Of a DNA stretch of 64,000 bases, positions 34,525-47,217 are shown in pieces. Where the stretch lies: contig NZ_CP083456.1 in assembly GCF_020229735.1 (NCBI RefSeq), forward strand, positions 378,501 through 442,500. The letters are read 5' to 3'. Every line of letters begins with the position of its first letter. Positions within the stretch are counted from its first letter, which is position 1. The DNA comes from Deinococcus taeanensis. Its GTDB lineage: Bacteria; Deinococcota; Deinococci; Deinococcales; Deinococcaceae. The notes under the pieces were generated by a model. That model searched no databases. It worked only from the letters and a program-made list of their open reading frames with translations, and was not told where the DNA came from. A program made the position numbers and the translations under genes.

Positions 34525-35454
34525 TCAGCTCTCCCCGCGGGCGTCGCGCGCCATGATCCGGAACTGCAGGAAGGTGAAGATCAGCATCGCCAGACCGAAC
34601 ATGAACGCCATGGCCGAGGCGCTGGAGAACTGGTTGTTGCTGAACGCTTCTTCCGTGATGTACTGAATGGCGCTCTGGGTGGTGCGGTTGGGTCCGCCGC
34701 TCGTGATGACCAGGGTCTGCCCGAACAGCTGGAAGCTGGCGAGCACGGTGGTGACGAACACGAACAGCGTCACCGGTCCCAGCAGCGGCCAGGTGATGAA
34801 GCGGAATTTCGGCCAGGCGGTGGCGCCGTCAATCTCGGCGGCCTCGTACAGACTCTGGGAGATGTTGCCCAGCGCCGCGAGGTACAGGGTCATGTTGAAC
34901 CCGATGGTCCACCACAGGGTGCCCACGATCACGGGAATCCAGGCCAGTCCTTCGCTGGACAGGTACGGCACGGGCTGCAGGCCCAGCAGGTCGGTGCGCA
35001 CCGCGTTCACCAGGCCGATCTGGTTGTCGAACATCCAGCGCCACAGGATGCCCATCACCGAGACGGTCAGCACGCCCGGCAGGAAAAACACGGCCCGGAA
35101 GAACGCCCGGCCCGCGATCGGCCGGTACAGCAGCAGGGCCAGGCCGAGCGCCGTGGCGACAAGCAGCGGCACGCTGACCACCGTGAAAAAGGCGGTGTTC
35201 TTCATGGCATTCCAGAAGAACTGCGACTGCGGCGTGGAGGCGTCAAACAGGTTGCGGTAGTACTCCAGGCCCACGAACGGCCGCGTTTCGGCCAGCAGGT
35301 CCCAGCGGTGCAGGCTCACGAAAAAGCCGTACCCGACCGGGTACACCACGAACACCAGAAACAGCAGCATGAACGGCAGCAGGTACAGGTACGGCACGAG
35401 GCTCTGCCGGCCCCGCGCGCGCGGGGCCGCGGGGCGCGGCACGCTGAGACTCAT
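34525..35454 (-). CDS. Carbohydrate ABC transporter permease (MalF-like, CUT1)
   Basis: I chose ATG 35454 (MSLSVPRPAAPRARGRQ), giving 309 residues. The frame extends upstream but there is no better start, and no strong Shine-Dalgarno is visible. The first helix is LLPFMLLFLVFVVYPVGYGF, and the EAA loop is LYEAAEIDGATAWPKFRFIT. About six helices are present. It pairs with the MalG-like permease. No ATPase gene is in this operon. Confidence 0.9.
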   Translation of the reverse strand: MSLSVPRPAAPRARGRQSLVPYLYLLPFMLLFLVFVVYPVGYGFFVSLHRWDLLAETRPFVGLEYYRNLFDASTPQSQFFWNAMKNTAFFTVVSVPLLVATALGLALLLYRPIAGRAFFRAVFFLPGVLTVSVMGILWRWMFDNQIGLVNAVRTDLLGLQPVPYLSSEGLAWIPVIVGTLWWTIGFNMTLYLAALGNISQSLYEAAEIDGATAWPKFRFITWPLLGPVTLFVFVTTVLASFQLFGQTLVITSGGPNRTTQSAIQYITEEAFSNNQFSSASAMAFMFGLAMLIFTFLQFRIMARDARGES

Positions 35455-35687
35455 GGGCGCACCATGGGGGCGCGGCGGAAAAGGCGGGCAGCCGGCGCCC
35501 GTCGCCTGGCGGGGCCGGCCAGGCCGGGCGCGGCCGGTGCAGAAGGTGAAGTCATGGGGGCACCTGTCCTGTGGGTGAGAAACCGCCGGTCGGGCCGTCC
35601 ACTCCGGACGTGTGACGCTCGTCCTGTGCAACGTGCCTGACCGGCGTGGTGAGAATCCTCAGGCGGCCCGGAGGCGCGCCGGCAGGT

Positions 35688-36992
35688 TTACTGGAAGGTC
35701 TTGCGGGCCTGCTCGATCTGCTTGTTGGCTTCGCTCACGCCGCCGTCGAGCGCCTGCTTGACGCTCATCTTGCCGCTGTAGGCGTTGGCCCAGGCGTTGT
35801 CGAACGGCCCCAGCACCTGGCCGCCCCAGGGGAAGCCGCTCGTGGCGTAGATGCCGCTCAGTTTGGCGAACACGCCCGAGATGGGCCGGCCCTCGAATTT
35901 CTTGTCCCGGGCCACCGCCGGCATGACCGGCAGGCTGCCCGCTTCGGTCCAGCTGAGGTTCTGGGCGGGCTGCGTCATCCAGTTCACGAATTCCAGCGCG
36001 GCGAGGCGCTTGTTGGCGTCGTACCCGGCGCGCTGCTTGGGCAGGGTCAGGTGGCTGCTGCCGCCCCACGCGGCGTCCTGCTTGCTGCCGATGCGCGGCA
36101 CGAACGCCACGCCGAAGTCCATCTTCTGCTGTTCGAAGCGGTCGAGGTACCACTGCCCGGACGGGAAGAAGCAGACCTTGCCCTGGCTGAAGGCGGCCAG
36201 TTCGGCTTCCTCAGTGCTGTTGGGACGGGCCACGCCATGCTTCTGCACGAGGTCCACGAGGAACTGCACGGCCTCCACGGCCTGCGGCGAGTTGAAGTTC
36301 GCGTTCAACTGCTTGTCGACGAGCGATCCGCCGTTCTGGAGAATCGCGGCGTAGGCCATGCGGGCGCCCACCCAGTTGTTGTACAGGCTGACGCCCCAGG
36401 TGTCGAGGTTTTTCGGATCGAACCCGGCCTGCCCGGCCTTCTTGCCGCTCTTGTCGGTGGTGCACGCCTGCGCCGCCGCGAGGAACTCGGCGCGGGTGGT
36501 GGGCACCTTGGTCACGCCGGCCTTCTTCATCAGTTCCTTGTTGTAGAACATCACGTACGCGACCGACGAGATGGGCACGCCGTAAGACTTGCCTTCGTAG
36601 TCGGCGGTCTTGAACAGCGGCCCGTAGAAGCGCGCCTTGCTGATGCCGGACGCCTTGAGTTCCGCGTCGGTCAGCGGCGACACGGCGCCGCGCGCGATGA
36701 AGTTGGTGATCTGGTCTTCGTTGATCACGACCACGTCCGGCGCCCGGCCGGACGCCACCAGCGACGGCAGCTGCTGCCAGGTCGTGCCCCAGGGCTGCGC
36801 CTGGGCCTTGACCTGAATGTTGGGATGGGTCGCGTTGAACTGCGCGATCAGCTTCTCCATGACGGGCCGGTCGGCGCCGGTGAACCCGTGCAGGTAGGTC
36901 AGGGCCACTTTCGGGCCCTTGTAGGACTGGGCGGCAGTGGTGCCCACGAGGCCGGCGGCCAGCAGAAGCACGGTCAGTTTGGCTGTCTTCAT
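35688..36992 (-). CDS. Sugar ABC transporter substrate-binding protein (family 1)
   Basis: The 434-residue protein has a signal peptide ([21 protein letters not shown], cleavage before QS) and GGAGGAAC upstream of the ATG at 36992. SBP family 1 features are [32 protein letters not shown] and [20 protein letters not shown]. It lies first in the CUT1 operon and divergent from the intracellular GH43 gene at 37256, so the two share a 263-bp control region. Confidence 0.92.
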   Translation of the reverse strand: MKTAKLTVLLLAAGLVGTTAAQSYKGPKVALTYLHGFTGADRPVMEKLIAQFNATHPNIQVKAQAQPWGTTWQQLPSLVASGRAPDVVVINEDQITNFIARGAVSPLTDAELKASGISKARFYGPLFKTADYEGKSYGVPISSVAYVMFYNKELMKKAGVTKVPTTRAEFLAAAQACTTDKSGKKAGQAGFDPKNLDTWGVSLYNNWVGARMAYAAILQNGGSLVDKQLNANFNSPQAVEAVQFLVDLVQKHGVARPNSTEEAELAAFSQGKVCFFPSGQWYLDRFEQQKMDFGVAFVPRIGSKQDAAWGGSSHLTLPKQRAGYDANKRLAALEFVNWMTQPAQNLSWTEAGSLPVMPAVARDKKFEGRPISGVFAKLSGIYATSGFPWGGQVLGPFDNAWANAYSGKMSVKQALDGGVSEANKQIEQARKTFQ

Positions 36993-37255
36993 CTAGGTTC
37001 CTCCATGAAGGGATCACGCGGTGTTTCGCAACTTCCGCAAGCCGTCAGACCCCATGAACACAGGGGAACAAACAGGGGCGCCGCGGGGGTCAGGTGGCCG
37101 GTCTAGAGGAGTTGCTTGTCAGCCAGCATAACATTCCGCCTGAGTTCCCTTCCCAGCCCATCACAGGTGAGATTTAACACACGCTTCATGTTCAGGCACA
37201 GCGCCGCCGGAGCGTAAAAAATGAAATTCCCGAAAGGCCACCTTCAGGAGGAAGC

Positions 37256-38236
37256 ATGTCCCCCACCCCATCCAGCGGCGCCACCTACACCAACCCCGTC
37301 TACCCGCACTACTTTGCCGACCCCTTCGTGCTCGAGCATGAAGGGGCGTACTACGCCTACGGCACCAGCGGCCAGCCGCTGCAGCAGGGCCGCGCCTTTG
37401 AAGTGCTGCGTTCGCCCGACCTGCTGCACTGGACTTCCCTGGGCGGCGCCCTTGAGCCGCTCGCCGACGAAAGTGCCCAGGACTACTGGGCGCCGGAAGT
37501 TGCTTTCGACGGCACGCAGTTTTACATGTACTACTCGGCCGGCACCGGCGACCAGGGCCACCAGCTGCGCGTCGCGCTCGCCCCGCGCCCCGAAGGGCCA
37601 TTCCGCGACGCCGGCGTGGTCCTCACCCCGGACGACCCCTTCACGATCGACGCCAGTCCCTTCCAGGACGATGACGGTCAGTGGTACCTGTACTACGCGC
37701 GCGACTACCTCGAAGGCGACCGCGTGGGCACCGCGCTGGCCGTGGACCGCCTGAGCAGCATGACCCGGCTGGCCGGCGAACCCCGCCCGGTGCTGCGCGC
37801 CACCGCCGACTGGCAGATCTTCCGCCGCAACCGCGAAATGTACGGCGCCCTGCACGACTGGTACACCCTGGAAGGCCCTTTCGTCGTCAAGCGCGGCGGG
37901 CGCTACTACTGCTTCTACTCCGGCGGCGCGTGGGAAGAACCCAACTACGGCGTGTCCTACGCCGTGGCCGACCATCCGCTGGGCCCCTGGACGGAACCGG
38001 CCGCCGACGGACCCACCCTGCTGCAGTCCGTCCCCGGCCACGTGGTCGGCCCCGGCCACAACTCCCTCGTGCGGGGCCCCGACGGACGCGACTACCTCGT
38101 TTACCACGCCTGGGACGCCGGGAAAACCGCGCGGCGCATGTGCATCGACGCCGTGGAGTGGACCCCCGACGGCCCGCAGGTGCGCGGCCCCACCTGGACC
38201 CCCCAGCCCGCTCCGGCCGTCCCCGGCCGCCCGTGA
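37256..38236 (+). CDS. Intracellular GH43 glycosidase
   Basis: The 326-residue product is preceded by AGGAGGA. No signal peptide, unlike the secreted GH43 at 32603. Catalytic features are Asp in HYFADPFVLEH, Asp in FTIDASPFQDD and Glu in WYTLEGPFVV. It probably trims imported arabino- or xylo-oligosaccharides to monosaccharides in the cytoplasm. It is co-oriented with the M42 peptidase gene 73 bp downstream. Confidence 0.92.
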   Translation: MSPTPSSGATYTNPVYPHYFADPFVLEHEGAYYAYGTSGQPLQQGRAFEVLRSPDLLHWTSLGGALEPLADESAQDYWAPEVAFDGTQFYMYYSAGTGDQGHQLRVALAPRPEGPFRDAGVVLTPDDPFTIDASPFQDDDGQWYLYYARDYLEGDRVGTALAVDRLSSMTRLAGEPRPVLRATADWQIFRRNREMYGALHDWYTLEGPFVVKRGGRYYCFYSGGAWEEPNYGVSYAVADHPLGPWTEPAADGPTLLQSVPGHVVGPGHNSLVRGPDGRDYLVYHAWDAGKTARRMCIDAVEWTPDGPQVRGPTWTPQPAPAVPGRP

Positions 38237-38309
38237 CGGACCCCTCGGCCGCCCACCTTCGTGTTGCGCGCTCCCACCAGGGTGGGGCGGTCCCTTCACA
38301 AGGCCAACC

Positions 38310-39440
38310 ATGACCTACACGACCGACCCCGCCCTCATCACCGCCCTGCGCGCCCGAGTGCGTGACCTGTGCGAGATCAATGCCGTCTCCGGCGACGAGC
38401 GCCCCATGCTCCGCCACCTGCGTCAGGCCCTGGCCGGACACGCCGACGAATTCACCGTCGACACCGCCGGCAACGGCTACGCGGTCAAGCGCGGCCCCCG
38501 CCCCGGACCCACCCTGCTGATCGCCGCGCACACCGACGAGATCGGCCTGATGGTCAAAAGCATCGAACCAGACGGTTTCGTGCGCTTCGAGAAGATCGGC
38601 GGCGTGATCGACGCCCTGCTGCCGGCCCGGGTGGTTCAGGTCCGCGGCGTGCAGGGCCTGATCGGCGTCAAAGCCGGGCATTACCAGACCGACGCGGAAC
38701 GCACCCAGAGCCGCCGGGCCGCGGACCTGTACATCGACCTGGGCTGCGCGAGTGCCGGGGAGGTCCGCGCCCTCGGCGTGCAGATCGGCGACCCGGTCAC
38801 CTTCGTCAGTCCGCTCGTGCAGATCGGTCCGCACGCGCACCTCGTGGCTGGAAAGGCCGTCGACAACCGCCTGGGCTGCGCCGCGCTGCTTGAACTCGCC
38901 GGGCGGTGCGCGCCCCCCTGCGGCACCCTGGTCCTGGCCTTCACCGCGCAGGAGGAAGTGGGCCTCAAAGGCGCGAAACTCGCCGCCGAACGCTTCCGGC
39001 CGGACCTCGCCCTCGCGCTGGACACCATGCCCAGCGGGGACACGCCCGACATGAGCGAACACCGGGACCTGAACGTCCGGCTCGGGGCGGGCCCGGCCCT
39101 GCAGGTGATGGCCGGGCCGGGCGGCCGGGCGAACCTGCTGCACCCCGGCGTGCGCGACTTCCTCGTGCAGGTCGCGGCGGACCGGCAGGTTCCGCTGCAA
39201 CTGTGCACCTTCAGCGGTGGGTCGAACGACTCGGCCGCCATGGCCTGGGCCGGCCTGGGGTACGCGGCCGGCTCACTCACCATTCCCCGGCGCTATTCGC
39301 ATTCCCCGGTCGAGCTCACGGACCTGCGTGACGCGGCCGGCGCCCTGGCAATCCTGAGCGGCGTAACCGAACGGATGGCGGCCCTGCCGGACTTCGCGTT
39401 CCTGGAGGACGAAGAGCCGGCCGGATCAGGGCCGGTCTGA
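38310..39440 (+). CDS. M42-family metallo-aminopeptidase / glucanase-like protein (FrvX type)
   Basis: The product has 376 residues. Metal-ligand motifs of M42/M20-type co-catalytic peptidases are present: AAHTDEIGL (His, Asp), VDNRLGC (Asp), FTAQEEVGLKG (Glu-Glu), ALDTMPSGD (Asp) and SHSPVE (His). It probably binds two Zn or Co ions and removes N-terminal residues from peptides. The family was once annotated as endoglucanase, and its place after a GH43 gene may reflect co-expression in sugar loci. It ends 11 bp from the convergent lutC stop. Confidence 0.88.
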   Translation: MTYTTDPALITALRARVRDLCEINAVSGDERPMLRHLRQALAGHADEFTVDTAGNGYAVKRGPRPGPTLLIAAHTDEIGLMVKSIEPDGFVRFEKIGGVIDALLPARVVQVRGVQGLIGVKAGHYQTDAERTQSRRAADLYIDLGCASAGEVRALGVQIGDPVTFVSPLVQIGPHAHLVAGKAVDNRLGCAALLELAGRCAPPCGTLVLAFTAQEEVGLKGAKLAAERFRPDLALALDTMPSGDTPDMSEHRDLNVRLGAGPALQVMAGPGGRANLLHPGVRDFLVQVAADRQVPLQLCTFSGGSNDSAAMAWAGLGYAAGSLTIPRRYSHSPVELTDLRDAAGALAILSGVTERMAALPDFAFLEDEEPAGSGPV

Positions 39441-39463
39441 CCCGGGCGGCGTCAGGCCGGCCC
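39429..39463. terminator. Bidirectional terminator between convergent genes
   Basis: GGGCCGGTCTGAC (39429-39441) pairs with GTCAGGCCGGCCC (39451-39463) with one G-U pair and a 9-nt loop. The stems include the stop codons of both the M42 and lutC genes. Confidence 0.65.
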
Positions 39464-40096
39464 GGGCCCCTCATCGTGCACGAGCAGGATGTCCAGGACG
39501 CGCGGCCCGTGCACGCCTTCCACGCGGCTGAGTTCAATGTCGGACGTGGCGCTCGGACCGCTGATCCAGGTCAGCGGCCGCCCGGCCCGGACGCTGGCCG
39601 TGAGGTGCGCCACCGCTTCCGGGAGGCTGTCGAGCACCTGGTCGTGCCAGACCACGCAGATGTGATGGTCCGGCACCAGGGTCACCGCCCGCCGGCCCTG
39701 GCGGGGACCGTGATCAAGCACGACCGTGCCGGTCTCGGCAATGGCCGCGGCGCAGCCGGTCACCACGGCCTGCGCCGCGGTCAGGTCCGTCACGCCCGGC
39801 TGGTCGGTGACAAAGGCCGGCCCGGCGGGCAGCCACCCGGCCGGCAGGTCCGCCGGAACGACGACGCGCTCACTGCCGGTGCGGGCGAGGCACGCCCCGA
39901 TGGCCGGCGCGAGGTCCTGGGCGGAGACGGGGATGACGTTGGCGCGGTAGTCCGCGGCGTACGCTGCGAACTGCGCGACGATCACCTGACGGTCGCGCGC
40001 TGACGGGCGGACGGCGGCCCGGGTGAGCGGCGCCGCCTCACCCCCGGCCGCGCGGTTGATGCGGGTCAGGATGGCCAGTTTCGCGGCTGTGGTCAT
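39452..40096 (-). CDS. lutC: Lactate utilisation protein C (LUD domain)
   Basis: The 214-residue LUD-domain protein overlaps lutB by 4 bp (ATGA). Recognisable features are GTVVLDHGPRQGRRAVTLVP and WISGPSATSDIELSRVEGVH, typical of LutC/YkgG. It forms, with LutA and LutB, the iron-sulfur L-lactate dehydrogenase complex that converts L-lactate to pyruvate. It is last in the rhamnose catabolic operon. Confidence 0.92.
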   Translation of the reverse strand: MTTAAKLAILTRINRAAGGEAAPLTRAAVRPSARDRQVIVAQFAAYAADYRANVIPVSAQDLAPAIGACLARTGSERVVVPADLPAGWLPAGPAFVTDQPGVTDLTAAQAVVTGCAAAIAETGTVVLDHGPRQGRRAVTLVPDHHICVVWHDQVLDSLPEAVAHLTASVRAGRPLTWISGPSATSDIELSRVEGVHGPRVLDILLVHDEGPGPA

Positions 40097-41592
40097 GCCG
40101 GCCCCCGGTCGTCGCGCTGCGGTGGGAGCCGTTCGCCCTCGCTGGTCTGCGCGTCATCGCCGGCCGCGTGACCCCCAGGCAGGGGGCGCGCGCGCCACCA
40201 CTCCCGGAAGGACTGCGCGGGGAGGGCCGGCAGGTCCCGGGTGTCGGTCCAGCCGCTCAGCAGGCCCGGGAGGGCGTGAATCGCGCCGTGCTTGACGAAG
40301 GGACCCTGCCCGGTCCGCGCGAGTTTGAGGGCACCTTCAAACCGGAAGGGTTCACTCATGATCCAGGCCGCCGTCTTGAATGCGACCGCCTCGGCGTTCA
40401 CGGGTTTGTCGCCGGTGATCTTGCCGCGCAGGTACAGCAGCACCTCGGGGATGTTGATCTTCACCGGGCAGGCGTCGTAACACGCCCCGCACAGGGTGCT
40501 GGCCCACGGCAGCGTGTTGGCGTTCTTGTCCTCAAGCTGCAGCAGCTGCGGCGTGAGGATCGCGCCGATCGGCCCGGGGTACACGCTGCCGTACGCATGG
40601 CCGCCGGCGCGTTCGTACACGGGGCACACGTTCAGGCACGCCGAGCAGCGGATGCAGCGCAGGGTCTGCCGGCCCACCTCGTCGGCAAGCACGTCCGTGC
40701 GCCCGTTGTCGAGCAGCACGAGGTGAAATTCCTGCGGGCCGTCCCCGGGCGTCACGCCGGACCAGAAGCTGGTGTACGGGTTCATGCGTTCGGCGGTGCT
40801 GCTCCTGGGCAGCAGCCTCAGGAACACGGCGACGTCCGCCCACGTGGGCAGCACCTTCTCGATGCCCATCACGCTGATCAGCACGTCCGGCAGGGTCAGG
40901 CACATGCGGCCGTTGCCCTCGGATTCCACCACGCACACCGTGCCGGTGTCGGCCACCGCGAAATTCGCGCCGGACACGGCCACTTTCGTGCTCAGGAACT
41001 TCTCCCGCAGGTACACCCGGGCCGCTTCGGCCAGGACCTTGGGGTCGTCGGTGAGCAGGTCCGCGCCGAGTTTGCGGCGGAACAGGTCGCGGATCTCCGC
41101 GCGGTTGCGGTGAATGGCCGGCACCAGGATGTGACTGGGCCGGTCCTCGGCGAGCTGCACGATGAGTTCGGCGAGGTCGGTCTCGATCGCGTGAATGCCG
41201 CGCTCTTCCAGCGCGGCGTTCAGTTCGATCTCGTCGGTGCTGATGCTCTTGACCTTGATGACCTCACGCGCGCCGTGCGACGCGGCAATACCGGCGACGA
41301 TCGCCCGGGCCTCCTGGGCGTCCTGCGCCCAGTGCACGTGCCCGCCGCGGGCCGTGACGGCCGCTTCGAGGTCCAGCAGCGCTTCGCTGAGGTTTGCCAG
41401 CGCGTGATCCTTCAGGGCGGCGCCCTCGTCGCGCAGCCCTTCCCAGTCCGGGAGTTCCTCCACGGCCCGCAGGCGCTTGTCGCGGATGGTGGTGGTCGCG
41501 TGCCGCAGGTTGCGGCGCATCTGCGGGTTGGCGAGCGTGACGCGCGCGGCGTCCGGGAAGGTCCGGTCGGGTTTGATGCCGCCGGCGCTCAC
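40093..41592 (-). CDS. lutB: Lactate utilisation protein B (iron-sulfur)
   Basis: The product has 499 residues from GTG 41592, overlapping lutA by 4 bp. A LUD domain (about residues 60-300, with SGANFAVADTGTVCVVESEG) is followed by two 4Fe-4S motifs, CIRCSACLNVCPVY and LCGACYDACPVKI, and a DUF3390-like C-terminus ending in a polar tail. It is the central electron-transfer subunit of the LutABC L-lactate oxidising complex. Confidence 0.94.
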   Translation of the reverse strand: MSAGGIKPDRTFPDAARVTLANPQMRRNLRHATTTIRDKRLRAVEELPDWEGLRDEGAALKDHALANLSEALLDLEAAVTARGGHVHWAQDAQEARAIVAGIAASHGAREVIKVKSISTDEIELNAALEERGIHAIETDLAELIVQLAEDRPSHILVPAIHRNRAEIRDLFRRKLGADLLTDDPKVLAEAARVYLREKFLSTKVAVSGANFAVADTGTVCVVESEGNGRMCLTLPDVLISVMGIEKVLPTWADVAVFLRLLPRSSTAERMNPYTSFWSGVTPGDGPQEFHLVLLDNGRTDVLADEVGRQTLRCIRCSACLNVCPVYERAGGHAYGSVYPGPIGAILTPQLLQLEDKNANTLPWASTLCGACYDACPVKINIPEVLLYLRGKITGDKPVNAEAVAFKTAAWIMSEPFRFEGALKLARTGQGPFVKHGAIHALPGLLSGWTDTRDLPALPAQSFREWWRARPLPGGHAAGDDAQTSEGERLPPQRDDRGPA

Positions 41593-42332
41593 GCGAACAC
41601 CTCGCGCTCGGTACTGGCCAGAATTTCTGCGAGGTGCACGGTCCGCGTGCCGCTCTGCAGGCGGCTGAGGCCCCCGCCGATGTGCATCAGGCAGGAGTTG
41701 TCGCCGGCCGTGCAGGCCTCGGCTTTCGTGCTCATGACGTTCGCCACCTTATCCGCGAGCATCGCGGTGCTGGTCTCGGGGTTCTTGACGCTGAACGTGC
41801 CGCCGAAGCCGCAGCACTGGTCCACGGCCGGCAGCTCGACGAGGTTCAGCCCGCGGACGTGCCTCAGCAGGCGCAGCGGCGCGTCCCCGACCCGCAGGAC
41901 CCGCATGGCGTGGCAGGTCTGGTGATAGGTGACCCGGTGCGGGTAGTACGCGCCGACGTCCTCGAGGCCCTGACGCTGCACCAGAAACTCGCTCAACTCG
42001 AACACGCGGGGTGTGAGGGCCCTGACGTCGTCCAGCAGCGCCTGATCGCCGGCCCACTCGGCCGCTTTCGGGTACAGGTCGCGCACCATGCCCACGCACG
42101 AGCCGCTGGGCGCCACGACGGCGTCCGCGTCCCGGAAGGTGTCCACGAAGTGCCGCACCAGCCCGAGCGCCTCGGGCTGGTAGCCGGAATTGAAGTGCAT
42201 CTGCCCGCAGCAGGTCTGGCGCTCATTGAAGCGCACGTCGTGGCCCAGACGCTCAAGCAGCCGCACGGTGGCCTCCCCCGTGCGGGGAAACAGCGCGTCG
42301 TTCAGGCAGGTGATAAACAGGTCGATCTTCAC
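41589..42332 (-). CDS. lutA: Lactate utilisation protein A (CCG domain, iron-sulfur)
   Basis: The product has 247 residues. It carries the two cysteine-rich CCG motifs of heterodisulfide-reductase-like proteins: RQTCCGQMHFNSGY and AVDQCCGFGGTFSVK, with further Cys in TYHQTCHAM and APSGSCVGMV. It is part of LutABC. It begins 57 bp after the rhaB stop, probably in the same transcript, and links rhamnose-derived lactate to pyruvate. Confidence 0.93.
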   Translation of the reverse strand: MKIDLFITCLNDALFPRTGEATVRLLERLGHDVRFNERQTCCGQMHFNSGYQPEALGLVRHFVDTFRDADAVVAPSGSCVGMVRDLYPKAAEWAGDQALLDDVRALTPRVFELSEFLVQRQGLEDVGAYYPHRVTYHQTCHAMRVLRVGDAPLRLLRHVRGLNLVELPAVDQCCGFGGTFSVKNPETSTAMLADKVANVMSTKAEACTAGDNSCLMHIGGGLSRLQSGTRTVHLAEILASTEREVFA

Positions 42333-42389
42333 AGGAAACCTCAGGGCGGGGGGCGGGACGTTGCGGCCCGCCGGATCGGACGTGCCCGG

Positions 42390-43857
42390 TCAGGTGGGCG
42401 CAGCGGGCGAGTGGCCGAGGCGGGCGAACAGGGCCTGACGCTCACGCGGGGCCAGCGGTCCGGGCTCAAAACGGTCAGGCGCTTCAGACGCCCGCACCGT
42501 CTGACGGACGCTGCCAGCGGGAATATGCCCGCACGCCTCGGCCTGCACGAGCAGGTTCCCGATCAGGGTCGCCTCCACCGGGCCGGCCACGACGGCCCGG
42601 CGGGTGACGTCGGCAAGCAGCTGGTTCAGGAACCGGACCTGGGCGCCTCCTCCCACGACGTGCAGCGTGGTGACCGGCCGGCCCGTGACTTCCTCAAGTT
42701 GCGCCAGGACCTCCGCGCTGCGGTGGGCGAGGCTCTCGAGCACGCAGCGGGTGATGTCCGCGGGCGTGACGGGAATGAACTGGCCGGTCTCCTCACAGTA
42801 GCGCTGAATCCGCTCGGGCATGTCGGGACCGGGCGCCAGGAAGCGGGCGTCGTCCGGATCGATGAGCGGTCCGCCGGCCGGCGCCGCTTCGGCCGCAGCG
42901 TACAGCTGCGCGAAGTCCGGATGGCCCCACGCGCGGCGGCATTCCTGCACGATCCACAGGCCCATGACGTTCTTGAGCAGCCGGGTCGTGCCGTTCACCC
43001 CCGCTTCGTTCGTGAGGTTGTGGGCCAGGGTCCGGGGCGTAATGACCGGGTGAGGGGTTTCCACGCCCACCAGTGACCAGGTGCCGCTCGACAGGTACGC
43101 CCAGTGCTCGCCCTGCGCGGGCACGGCCGCGACAGCCGAGGCGGTGTCGTGCGTGGCAGGCGCGATCACGACCGCGCCGTGCAGGCCGGTGTGCTGCGCC
43201 ACTTCCGGCGTCAGCGGCCCGAGGACCGTGCCGGCCGGGACCACCTCCGGGAAGAGGCCGGGCGGCAGGTCCAGGGCCTGCAGGAGGGGCGCAGACCAGC
43301 TGTCCTGGCGGGGGTCGAACAGCTGCGTGGTGCTGGCGTTCGTCCGTTCGCTCACCTGCCGGCCGCACAGCCAGGCGTGCAGCAGGTCCGGCAGCATCAG
43401 CAGGCGCCGGGCGCGCTTCAGGTGACTGGGCGCGTCGCGGCGGTGCGCGGCGAGCTGGTAGGCGGTGTTAAACGGCAGAAACTGAATGCCGGTCGCGTCA
43501 TAGATCGCCTCCCGCCCCAGCCGGGCGGTGACGGCGTCCATGACGCCGTCGGTGCGGGCGTCCCGGTAATGGTGGACGCCGCCGAGCAGTTGCCCGTGCT
43601 CGTCGAGCAGGGCGTAGTCCACCGCCCAGGCGTCGACCCCGACACTGTCGACCGGGCCGTGCTGCGCGGCGAGGCGCAGGCCGCGCAGGATCTCGCGCCA
43701 CAGGCCCAGCACGTCCCAGTACAGGCCGCCCTGCACGGGCACGCCGCCGTTCTCGAAACGGTGCAGCACCTCCACGCGCAGTGTGCCGCCGTGCACGGTG
43801 CCGAGCGCCACCCGGCCGCTTGACGCCCCGAGGTCGACCGCGACGTGACGGCGCACC

Positions 43858-43868
<11 letters not shown>
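42390..43868 (-). CDS. rhaB: L-rhamnulokinase
   Basis: The 492-residue FGGY-family kinase begins with VAVDLGASSGRVALG (phosphate 1). It has GVDAWAVDYALLDEHG with the catalytic-region Asp, IAPATHDTASAVAA, and YLSSGTWSLVGVE followed by LHVVGGGAQVRFLNQLLADV typical of RhaB. It phosphorylates L-rhamnulose to L-rhamnulose 1-phosphate. It overlaps the aldolase gene by 11 bp, so translation is probably coupled. Confidence 0.94.
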
Positions 43869-45942
<2,074 letters not shown>

Positions 45943-46029
45943 GGGGTCCTCCGGGGACAGGGTGTGAGAGGGCCAGGCCCGGCCAGGCTGGACGGACTGC
46001 AGGAAGGGCCGCAGGGTGGGGGAGGGGGC

Positions 46030-47217
46030 TCAGCGTTTAACGGGGAAGCCGCCGCCCGCGGCGGCCGTGCCGCGGGCCTGCGCCGCGGCCTGCTGGTGGC
46101 CACTGGCGCGGTGCGCTTGAATGGGGTCCTCGGGCAGGCCGCGCGCGCGCCGCCACTCGGCGAGCAGGGGGCGCACGTCGCTGCGGAAGGCGTCGGTCAG
46201 GGTGCGGTGCGCTTCGAGGACGTCGCCGGCCTGCTGAGCGGCTGTCAGGCGGTCCCGGTCGATCAGCAGGGCCTTGGCGTAGGCTTCCTGGCAGTTCAGG
46301 ACGCTTTGCAGCATCGCTTCGACTTTGGGTTCAATGTTGTGGCTCTGGTCGATCATGTACGCGATGTTCTGCGCGGTTGTGCGGGTCAGGGGGTCGCGGC
46401 TCTGCTCCGCCGCCACCAGTTCGGCGTAGATGCAGAACAACTCGAAGGGGTTGGTGGTCCCGACGATCAGGTCGTCGTCGGCGTACCGGCGGGCGTTGAA
46501 GTGAAAGCCGCCCAGGCGCCCTTCGTCCAGGAGGAACGCGACGATCTGCTCGATGTTCACGCTCTGCGCGTGGTGTCCGAGATCCACGAGCACCTGCGCC
46601 TTCTCACCGATGGCCACGCAGTGGGCGTAGGCCGCGCCCCAGTCGAACAGGTCGGTGGCGTAAAAGGCCGGTTCGAACAGTTTGTACTCGACGAGCATGC
46701 GGCTGCCCGCGGGCAGCACGTCGTGCACCTGCTGCAGCGCCTCGCGGACGCGGCGCTTGCGGGCGCGCAGGTCGTCCTGCCCGGCGTAGTTGGTGCCGTC
46801 GGCGAACCACAGCGACAGGTCGCGCGAGCCGGTCTGCCGCATCACCTCCACGCAGCCGAGCAGGTGGTCGAGGGCCTGGCGGCGCACCGCGGCGTCCGGG
46901 TGCGCGATGCTGCCGAGCCTGTACGCGTCGTCCTGAAAGACGTTCGGGTTGACCGCGCCGAGCGTCACGCCGCGCTCCTCGGCGAAGCGGCGCAGTTCGG
47001 CGTAGTCACCGGTCTCGTCCCAGGGGATGTGCAGCGCGACGCTGGGCGCAATGCCGGTCAGGCGGTGCACTTCGGCGGCGTCGGCGACCTTCTCGTAGAT
47101 GTCACGGGCCGCGCCGGGCGCGCTGAAGGTCTTGAAGCGCGTGCCGCTGTTGCCGTACCCCCACGACGGCGTTTCGATACGTTGGGCGCTGAGGGCGGAA
47201 AACAGGTCCGGATTCAT
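46030..47217 (-). CDS. rhaI: L-rhamnose isomerase (RhaI type)
   Basis: The 395-residue protein starts at ATG 47217 with AGGAGG upstream and overlaps the regulator stop by 4 bp. It is a xylose-isomerase-like TIM barrel of the Pseudomonas stutzeri type: [33 protein letters not shown], the metal-binding [29 protein letters not shown] and [15 protein letters not shown]. It converts L-rhamnose to L-rhamnulose. The Gly/Ala-rich C-terminal tail is unremarkable. Confidence 0.94.
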   Translation of the reverse strand: MNPDLFSALSAQRIETPSWGYGNSGTRFKTFSAPGAARDIYEKVADAAEVHRLTGIAPSVALHIPWDETGDYAELRRFAEERGVTLGAVNPNVFQDDAYRLGSIAHPDAAVRRQALDHLLGCVEVMRQTGSRDLSLWFADGTNYAGQDDLRARKRRVREALQQVHDVLPAGSRMLVEYKLFEPAFYATDLFDWGAAYAHCVAIGEKAQVLVDLGHHAQSVNIEQIVAFLLDEGRLGGFHFNARRYADDDLIVGTTNPFELFCIYAELVAAEQSRDPLTRTTAQNIAYMIDQSHNIEPKVEAMLQSVLNCQEAYAKALLIDRDRLTAAQQAGDVLEAHRTLTDAFRSDVRPLLAEWRRARGLPEDPIQAHRASGHQQAAAQARGTAAAGGGFPVKR

